Of a stretch of 64,000 bases of DNA, positions 57,623-64,000 are shown piece by piece; positions within the stretch are counted from its first letter, which is position 1, and each line of letters begins with the position of its first letter. Under the pieces are notes generated by a model. The model saw only the letters and a program-made list of their open reading frames with translations. It was not told where the DNA came from and did not search any database. The position numbers and the translations under genes were made by a program. The stretch lies in the NCBI RefSeq assembly GCF_000384315.1, contig NZ_ARVW01000001.1, positions 5,518,157 to 5,582,156 of the forward strand. Reading direction: 5' to 3'. The DNA comes from Amycolatopsis nigrescens CSC17Ta-90. GTDB lineage: Bacteria > Actinomycetota > Actinomycetes > Mycobacteriales > Pseudonocardiaceae.

Positions 57623-58486
57623 ATGCGCAGTATCCGGGCCCGGATGGGCGTGCTGGCGGCCGTGCTGGCCTTCGCGCAGGTGCCGCTCTACGGCGGGCTC
57701 GCCGTGGCCGAGGCGGCGGGCACGGTCGTGGAGAAGTCCCGTGACGTGCTGGTCGTCACGGCCGCGGCCGGCCAGAAGAACGACATCCTGATCCGCCGGC
57801 AGGGCCAGTCCTTCGTGATCACCGACACCGGGGACACGGTGACCGCGGTCGCGCCGTGCCGCAACGAGACCGCCGGTTCGGCCACCTGCCCGCTGCCGAT
57901 CGAGGACATCGCGGTCGACGCCGGTGACGAGAACGACAAGGTGACCCTGCACCCCAGCGTCAACCTCAGGGGCACCCTGGCCGGCGGTGACGGGGAGGAC
58001 CAGCTGGAAGGCGGACCCGGTAACGACCGGCTGGTCGGCGACGGGCGCCCCGGGACGGCCTTCGCCGGGCCGGGCAACGACACCCTGATCGGCGGCCCCG
58101 GTAACGACACACTGGACGGTCTGGACGGCAACGACTCCATCTTCGGCAACGCCGGCAACGACACGCTGATCGGTGGCAACGGCAACGACACCATCGACGG
58201 CGGCAACGGCAACGACAGCATCACCGGTGGTTCGGGCAACGACACCGCCACCGGCGCCAGCGGCACGGACAGCGTCCTCGGCAACGACGGCACGGACGAC
58301 CTCGCCGGCGGAATCGGTGCGGACACGGTCAACGGTGGCTCCGGAGCCGACTCGATCGCCGGCGACGACGGCAACGACACGCTCGAAGGCGTGGACGGGG
58401 TGTCCGGCAACGACGTGCTCACCGGCGGGGTCGGGCTCGACGCCTGCACCGCGGACAGCGGCGACTTCCTGAACACCTGCCCGTAG
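57623..58486 (+). CDS. exported calcium-binding RTX-repeat protein, paralogue
   Basis: A 287-residue paralogue of the preceding protein. Signal peptide MGVLAAVLAFAQVPLYGGLA (cleavage near AEA) precedes a beta domain with a Cys pair (PCRNETAGSATC) and about ten GGxGNDT repeats, for example GNDTLIGGPGNDTLDGLDGN. The C-terminal LDACTADSGDFLNTCP parallels its neighbour. ATG 57623 has AAGGAGAG 6 bases upstream, and it follows by 38 bases, so the two are probably cotranscribed. Repeat unit spelling differs between the two, so the duplication is not recent. Confidence 0.87.
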   Translation: MRSIRARMGVLAAVLAFAQVPLYGGLAVAEAAGTVVEKSRDVLVVTAAAGQKNDILIRRQGQSFVITDTGDTVTAVAPCRNETAGSATCPLPIEDIAVDAGDENDKVTLHPSVNLRGTLAGGDGEDQLEGGPGNDRLVGDGRPGTAFAGPGNDTLIGGPGNDTLDGLDGNDSIFGNAGNDTLIGGNGNDTIDGGNGNDSITGGSGNDTATGASGTDSVLGNDGTDDLAGGIGADTVNGGSGADSIAGDDGNDTLEGVDGVSGNDVLTGGVGLDACTADSGDFLNTCP

Positions 58487-58514
58487 CCCGCGAACGGATC
58501 AGCCCGCGAAGGGA

Positions 58515-59102
58515 TCAGGCCGAGGACGGTTTCTCGCCGGACGGCGAACCGCCCTCGGCTTTCGCGGTGTCCCCGGCTTCTGAGTTCTCCGCGGTTTCTG
58601 CGGCCTTCTCTGCGCCCTCAGGGTTCTCGGCCTGCTCCGCGGCTTCCGCTTCGGCGGCCCGTTCGGCGAGCGCCTGCTTGGTCATCTCCTCGGTGAGCCC
58701 GGACGGGTCCGGCACCTTGCCGCCGCTGACCAGTGCCAGCACCGGCAGGTGCCGGGTGCGCACCGCGGGCAGTTGGATCTGGCTGTCGTCGGTGAGTACC
58801 GCCCGCACCTTCGACTTCTTGGTCAGCGCGAGTCCTTTGAGGGCGGCCCACGGGATTTCCCGCGACCCGAACATGGTGCGCACGGCCAGCCCGTCGCGGG
58901 AGGCCGTGGTCCTGGTCCGCTGCACGAACAGCAGCAGGCCGAGCGGCACCAGGTACAGCGCCTGCAGTCCGGGGACCCCGCCGAATGCGACCGGGGTCAC
59001 GCAGATGACCAGGATCATGATGGCGAGCAGTGCCGTGGCGGGAATGCGGAAGACCGCGGTGCCACCTGGTTCCGCCTGGTCTCGCTGCGTTTTTTCGGCC
59101 AT
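58515..59102 (-). CDS. PH domain-containing membrane protein (Cfp6/Rv3004 type)
   Basis: A 195-residue protein with two N-terminal membrane helices (ALLAIMILVICVTPVAFGG and LQALYLVPLGLLLFV). A bacterial PH-like domain follows (RDGLAVRTMFGSREIPWAALKGLALTKKSKVRAVLTDD), and then a long Ala/Glu-rich disordered tail ending SGEKPSSA. It matches Rv3004 (cfp6) in domain order and in position beside ilvB. ATG 59102 is chosen; GTG 59117 is also in frame. Role unknown; it probably works at the membrane. It is divergent from the ilvBNC leader. Confidence 0.85.
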   Translation of the reverse strand: MAEKTQRDQAEPGGTAVFRIPATALLAIMILVICVTPVAFGGVPGLQALYLVPLGLLLFVQRTRTTASRDGLAVRTMFGSREIPWAALKGLALTKKSKVRAVLTDDSQIQLPAVRTRHLPVLALVSGGKVPDPSGLTEEMTKQALAERAAEAEAAEQAENPEGAEKAAETAENSEAGDTAKAEGGSPSGEKPSSA

Positions 59103-59196
59103 TCGAGAATGGTGCACCGACGCCGGTGCGGGCCGTCATCCGGGGTTCGCCACGCGCACACCTGTGTCCAGCATGCGGAATGCCCGTCCCGCAGAG

Positions 59197-59225
59197 TTGA
59201 CACTCTCGATGGCGACTACTACCTT
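59197..59225 (+). promoter_or_regulatory. ilvBNC promoter
   Basis: TTGACA (59197-59202) and TACCTT (59220-59225) with exactly 17 bp between. The expected start of transcription is near 59232, so the leader peptide ATG at 59233 would be at or within a base of the 5' end, giving a leaderless message. Confidence 0.8.
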
Positions 59226-59232
59226 CTGCCCT

Positions 59233-59280
59233 ATGAAACCGCGGACCGGCCTCGTACTTCCCAAGCGCGTCGACGCTTAG
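59233..59280 (+). CDS. ilvBNC leader peptide
   Basis: A 15-codon frame encoding MKPRTGLVLPKRVDA. The Leu-Val-Leu run and the terminal KRV resemble the actinobacterial ilvB leader known from Streptomyces (which has LVL followed by GKRVG). Ribosome stalling at these codons when charged Leu or Val tRNA is low would change folding of the downstream attenuator. No ribosome-binding site is present, which fits leaderless translation. Confidence 0.75.
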   Translation: MKPRTGLVLPKRVDA

Positions 59281-59340
59281 GAGTCCCCGCTGCGTCGATG
59301 CGCGACCCTCGTGCGACCTTTCGGTCGGCGAGGGTTTTTT
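59265..59340 (+). terminator. ilvBNC transcription attenuator
   Basis: A first hairpin pairs 59265-59276 (in the leader's last codons) with 59291-59302. The terminator stem CCCTCG..GCGACC (59306-59318) pairs with GGTCGGCGAGGG (59323-59334) around loop TTTC and is followed by TTTTTT (59335-59340). GCGACC also occurs at 59302-59307, so alternative pairing with the same right arm is possible. ilvB starts 100 bases downstream. Confidence 0.8.
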
Positions 59341-59440
59341 GTTGCCCAGGCAAAAGTTTCGACCCTAACGAGTGACACCAGCAACACCCGGCCCCGCCGG
59401 TGACCACCCCCAGCAGCACCGAGACCCACGAGGCAGAACG

Positions 59441-61336
59441 ATGACAAGCGCCACCTCGCGATCGGAAGCGAACGCCGGCGCGACACCCACGGGTGCCACA
59501 CCACCCGCGGCGTCGCCCAGCCAGCTCGGAGCCCGGCCCAAGCCGGGGCCGCCGGCCGGCACCCCGGTAAGGGTGACCGGTGCCCAGTCCCTCGTGCGCT
59601 CCCTCGAGGCCGTCGGCGCGGAGGTCGTGTTCGGCATTCCCGGCGGCACGATCCTGCCCGCCTACGACCCGCTGCTCGACTCGACCAAGGTCCGCCACGT
59701 GCTGGTGCGGCACGAACAGGGCGCGGGGCACGCGGCGACCGGATACGCGCAGGCGACCGGAAAGGTCGGCGTGTGCATGGCCACCTCCGGCCCCGGCGCG
59801 ACGAACCTGGTCACCCCGCTGGCCGACGCGAACATGGACTCCGTCCCGCTGGTTGCGATCACCGGGCAGCAGTCCCGCGCGCTGATCGGCACGGACGCGT
59901 TCCAGGAAGCGGACATCTGCGGCATCACGCTGCCGATCACCAAGCACAACTTCCTGGTCACCGATCCGGCGGAGATCCCGCGCACCATCGCCGAGGCGTT
60001 CCACCTCGCCGCCACCGGCAGGCCGGGCCCGGTGCTGGTGGACATCCCCAAGGACGTGCTGCAGGAGACCACCTCCTTCGCTTGGCCGCCGGAGCTGCGG
60101 CTGCCCGGCTACCGGCCGACCCTGCGCCCGCACGGCAAGCAGGTCCGCGAGGCGGCCAGGCTGATCGCGGCCTCCCGGCGCCCGGTGCTCTACGTCGGCG
60201 GCGGGGTGATCAAGGCCGAGGCTTCGCGCGAGCTGATGGAACTGGCCGAGGTCACCGGCATTCCGGTGGTCACCACCCTGATGGCGCGTGGCGCGTTCCC
60301 GGACTCGCACCGCCAGCACCTCGGCATGCCGGGCATGCACGGTTCGGTCGCCGCGGTCGCCGCGATGCAGCGTTCGGACCTGCTGATCTCGCTCGGCGCC
60401 CGGTTCGACGACCGGGTCACCGGCCAGCTCGACTCGTTCGCGCCGGAGGCCACCGTGGTGCACGCGGACATCGACCCGGCGGAGATCTCCAAGAACCGCA
60501 AGGCGGACGTGCCGATCGTCGGGGACTGCGCGGAGATCATCACCGAGCTGATCGCCGCGGTGCGTGCGGAACACTCCGGCGCGCCGGATCTGGCCGCCTG
60601 GTGGACCCAGATCGACTCCTGGCGCGGCACCTTCCCGGCCGGTTACGAGTGGCCGGACGACGGCACGCTCTCCCCGCAGTACGTGATCGAGCGGATCGGG
60701 CAGCTGGTCGGGCCGGACGCCGTCTACACCGCGGGCGTCGGCCAGCATCAGATGTGGGCCGCGCAGTTCATCAAGTACGAGAACCCGAAGAGCTGGATCA
60801 ACTCCGGTGGCCTCGGCACCATGGGCTTCGCGGTGCCGGCCGCGATGGGCGCCAAGTTCGGTATGCCGGACAAGCAGGTCTGGGCGATCGACGGCGACGG
60901 CTGCTTCCAGATGACCAACCAGGAACTGGCCACCTGCGCGATCGAAGGCGCGCCGATCAAGGTGGCCGTGATCAACAACGGCAACCTCGGCATGGTCCGG
61001 CAGTGGCAGAACCTGTTCTACTCGGAGCGCTACTCCCAGACCGATCTCGGCACGCACAAGCACCGCATCCCGGACTTCACCCTGCTCGCCGAGGCGCTCG
61101 GCTGCGCCGGCCTCCGCTGCGAGACCAAGGAAGAGGTCGACAAGGTGATCCGGCGGGCGATGGAGATCAACGACCGCCCCGTGGTGATCGATTTCGTGGT
61201 CGGCAAGGATGCACAGGTGTGGCCGATGGTCGCGGCGGGCACCGGCAACGACGAGATCATGGCCGCCAGGGGGATCCGCCCGCTCTTCGACGACGACGAG
61301 GTGGCGGCGGAGAAGCGCGCAGAGGGAGAACAGTGA
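59441..61336 (+). CDS. ilvB: acetolactate synthase large subunit
   Basis: A 631-residue thiamine-diphosphate enzyme that makes acetolactate or acetohydroxybutyrate in branched-chain amino acid synthesis. A disordered Pro/Ala-rich N-terminus precedes [20 protein letters not shown], with the catalytic Glu in [19 protein letters not shown]-domain motifs ([30 protein letters not shown]) follow, and the ThDP motif is [14 protein letters not shown]...[13 protein letters not shown]. Expression should be set by the upstream attenuator. ilvN overlaps its stop by one base (TGATG). Confidence 0.98.
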   Translation: MTSATSRSEANAGATPTGATPPAASPSQLGARPKPGPPAGTPVRVTGAQSLVRSLEAVGAEVVFGIPGGTILPAYDPLLDSTKVRHVLVRHEQGAGHAATGYAQATGKVGVCMATSGPGATNLVTPLADANMDSVPLVAITGQQSRALIGTDAFQEADICGITLPITKHNFLVTDPAEIPRTIAEAFHLAATGRPGPVLVDIPKDVLQETTSFAWPPELRLPGYRPTLRPHGKQVREAARLIAASRRPVLYVGGGVIKAEASRELMELAEVTGIPVVTTLMARGAFPDSHRQHLGMPGMHGSVAAVAAMQRSDLLISLGARFDDRVTGQLDSFAPEATVVHADIDPAEISKNRKADVPIVGDCAEIITELIAAVRAEHSGAPDLAAWWTQIDSWRGTFPAGYEWPDDGTLSPQYVIERIGQLVGPDAVYTAGVGQHQMWAAQFIKYENPKSWINSGGLGTMGFAVPAAMGAKFGMPDKQVWAIDGDGCFQMTNQELATCAIEGAPIKVAVINNGNLGMVRQWQNLFYSERYSQTDLGTHKHRIPDFTLLAEALGCAGLRCETKEEVDKVIRRAMEINDRPVVIDFVVGKDAQVWPMVAAGTGNDEIMAARGIRPLFDDDEVAAEKRAEGEQ

Positions 61337-61842
61337 TGAGCACGCACACGCTGAGCGTTCTGGTGGAGAACAAGCCCGGTGTGCTGGCCAGGGTTTCCGG
61401 CCTTTTCTCCCGTCGTGGCTTCAATATCGAGTCACTCGCCGTCGGACCCACGGAGAACCCGGAGGTGTCCAGGATGACGATCGTGGTCGCGGTCGAAGAG
61501 CTACCGCTCGAACAGGTGACCAAGCAGCTCAACAAGCTGGTCAACGTCATCAAGATCGTGGAACTCGAGAAGGCCAGCGCGGTGCAGCGGGAGCTGCTGC
61601 TGGTCAAGGTCAGGGCGGACGCCACGGTGCGCAGCCAGGTGCTGGAGACCGTGCAGCTCTTCCGCGCCAAGGTGGTCGACGTGTCACCCGAAGCGCTGAC
61701 CGTGGAGGCCACCGGCACCTCGGACAAGATCGGCGCGCTGCTGCGGATGCTGGAACCCTATGGCATCCGTGAGCTCGTGCAGTCCGGCATGGTCGCGGTC
61801 GGGCGCGGTGCGCGCTCGATCACCGCGACCTCACCCCGCTAG
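61336..61842 (+). CDS. ilvN: acetolactate synthase small subunit
   Basis: A 168-residue regulatory subunit that binds valine and activates IlvB. The N-terminal ACT domain has TLSVLVENKPGVLARVSGLFSRRGFNIESLAVGPTENP; the second domain contains ELLLVKVRADATVRSQVLETVQLFRAKVVDVSPEALTVEATG. ATG 61336 shares its A with the ilvB stop; GTG 61333 is also possible. ilvC follows after 39 bases. Confidence 0.97.
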   Translation: MSTHTLSVLVENKPGVLARVSGLFSRRGFNIESLAVGPTENPEVSRMTIVVAVEELPLEQVTKQLNKLVNVIKIVELEKASAVQRELLLVKVRADATVRSQVLETVQLFRAKVVDVSPEALTVEATGTSDKIGALLRMLEPYGIRELVQSGMVAVGRGARSITATSPR

Positions 61843-62895
<1,053 letters not shown>

Positions 62896-62908
62896 CCCCT
62901 TTTTCTAT

Positions 62909-62961
62909 GCAGTGAAGGCCACCTTGCCTGCGTTCAATGCAGGCAAGGTGGCCTTCACTGC
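62909..62961. repeat. dispersed palindrome family A, copy 4
   Basis: Perfect 23-bp arms (62909-62931 and 62939-62961), loop GTTCAAT, with the same core GAAGGCCACCTTGCCTGC and outer stem GCAGT/ACTGC. It ends the ilvBNC operon; a T-run precedes rather than follows it, so it may rely on hairpin strength alone. The remaining 62962-63111 should hold the protease promoter. Confidence 0.87.
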
Positions 62962-63111
62962 ATCCGGAGTGACGGGGTGGGGTAGCTCGGATGGGGGTCG
63001 CTGGGGCGGGGATCGGGCGACTTTCGGAGGGTTCTGCTGAACACGCTCCGTGGATAGCTTTTCTGCTGTGCGTCGCATATCGAGTGCGCGCCGGGGAGAA
63101 GCAGGGGTCTC

Positions 63112-63966
63112 GTGACGATGTTCCGCAAAACACTGGTCTGCCTCAGCCTGGCCGCCGCCGCGGCCGGTTTCACCGTTTCGCCCGCTTCCGCGGCCACACC
63201 GCCGGAAGACGTGCAGCCGAACATCGTCGGCGGCGGACCGGCGGCCGAGGGCGCCTACCCGTTCATGGTCAGCCTGCAGGACAAGGAAGGCACCGGGAAC
63301 GGCCACGACCGCCACTTCTGCGGGGCCAGCCTGATCAGCCCGTGGACGGTGCTGACCGCGGCGCACTGCGTGCGCGGTGCCGACGCGGCCGCCCTGCAGG
63401 TGGTCGTCGGCACCACGGTGCTTTCCAGCGGCGCCGGGGAGAAACGGGACATCGCCGAGGTCGCCGTGCACCCGAAGTACGACTTCCCCCAGTACGACGT
63501 CGCCGTGCTGCAGCTCAAGGAGCCGGTGCGCGACGTGGACGCCCCGCTGCTGCCCAGCCGCGGCACCGACGCGCTGGAGCGGCCGGGCGCCACCGCCAGG
63601 GTGATCGGCTGGGGCAACACCATCGAGCAGTCGCCGGACAACCCCGGCAACGGCAACACCTCCTACCCGGACCGGCTGCAGGAGGTGGACGTGCCGCTGG
63701 TGTCCAGGACCGAGTGCGCGGCGGCCAACCCGGACACCACGATCGACGACACGCTGGTCTGCGCCGGCGTCTCGCACAAGGACTCCTGCCAGGGTGACAG
63801 CGGCGGCCCGCTGCTGCGCCAGGCCACCCTCGGCGACGGGCGGAAGGTCTGGTTCCAGATCGGCATCGTCAGCGGTGGTGAGGGCTGCGCCGCGACCGGC
63901 GCCCCCGGCTACTACAGCCGCATCGGGAACGCGGAGATCAACGACTTCATCCGCGAGCACGCCTGA
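63112..63966 (+). CDS. secreted trypsin-like serine protease (S1)
   Basis: A 284-residue exported protease. The signal peptide runs FRKTLVCLSLAAAAAGFTVSPASA. A short propeptide leads to PNIVGGGPAAEGAYPFMVSL, where cleavage before IVGG would create the active N-terminus. The catalytic triad is His in LTAAHCV, Asp in YDVAVLQL and Ser in SCQGDSGGPLL; an Asp six residues before the Ser (KDSCQGDSG) predicts trypsin-like cut after Lys/Arg. Four further Cys suggest the usual disulfides. GTG 63112 has AGGGG 4 bases upstream; ATG 63118 is an alternative. Confidence 0.93.
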   Translation: MTMFRKTLVCLSLAAAAAGFTVSPASAATPPEDVQPNIVGGGPAAEGAYPFMVSLQDKEGTGNGHDRHFCGASLISPWTVLTAAHCVRGADAAALQVVVGTTVLSSGAGEKRDIAEVAVHPKYDFPQYDVAVLQLKEPVRDVDAPLLPSRGTDALERPGATARVIGWGNTIEQSPDNPGNGNTSYPDRLQEVDVPLVSRTECAAANPDTTIDDTLVCAGVSHKDSCQGDSGGPLLRQATLGDGRKVWFQIGIVSGGEGCAATGAPGYYSRIGNAEINDFIREHA

Positions 63967-64000
63967 GCAACGTTCCCCGGGGCAACCGATACCGTGGCGG

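Overview
The window is high-GC actinobacterial DNA, most likely from the Pseudonocardiaceae (an Amycolatopsis-like organism). The evidence is the codon use, the many GTG starts with 1-4 base gene overlaps, a conservon (sensor kinase/roadblock/small GTPase), a RamB-type glyoxylate regulator, and an ilvBNC attenuator of actinobacterial type. No rRNA, tRNA, CRISPR array, insertion sequence or prophage was recognised. From memory, the backbone from about 15.4 to 62.9 kb follows the Mycobacterium tuberculosis order Rv3032-Rv3001c: glucan glucosyltransferase, GH57, methyltransferase, etfBA, OlsB-like and PlsC-like acyltransferases, iscS, mnmA, MetE-like protein, ligA, ACT protein, gatCA, gatB, lppZ-like lipoprotein, DoxX, PH-domain protein, ilvBN and ilvC. 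Organism-specific insertions interrupt it.

Layout. 1-557: end of an M14 carboxypeptidase. 0.55-5.2 kb (-): a sulfonate/taurine-type ABC importer (binding lipoprotein, two permeases, ATPase) coupled to an acyl-CoA-dehydrogenase-fold flavoenzyme. 5.5-9.3 kb: a conservon without its usual DUF742 gene. 9.3-14 kb: a RamB-like regulator divergent from aceA and aceB (glyoxylate shunt). 14-15.4 kb: a TetR repressor facing an NTF2-like gene across two identical 16-bp operators, then an unlisted 47-residue secreted peptide gene. 15.5-23.7 kb: polymethylated-glucan-type genes split by a secreted GH2 enzyme, a Tat-exported aldose epimerase, a SnoaL-like/HxlR pair and a glutathione peroxidase. 23.7-33.4 kb: membrane protein, DegV, electron transfer flavoprotein, a putative ornithine-lipid acyltransferase pair, MFS, IscS and MnmA. 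33.4-40.9 kb: acyl-CoA ligase, MBL hydrolase, TetR, scramblase-like protein, nitrilase and MetE-like protein. 40.9-48.5 kb: ligA and gatCAB. 48.5-51.4 kb: a LacI-operator-controlled sugar operon. 51.5-62.9 kb: lppZ-like lipoprotein, 2-hydroxyacid dehydrogenase, DoxX, ilvD, two tandem exported RTX-repeat proteins, PH-domain protein and ilvBNC behind a leader peptide and attenuator. 63.1-63.97 kb: a secreted trypsin-like protease.

The strongest structure beyond ordinary genes is a set of dispersed palindromes at gene 3' ends. One family has four copies of a 23-24 bp perfect hairpin, with paired changes in the outer stem. A second, nested-hairpin family has two copies; both overlap the end of a coding region, supply its last residues and place the stop codon in the inner loop. 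Three very short open frames sit at operon junctions and are joined by ATGA overlaps; two of them contain tandem duplications.
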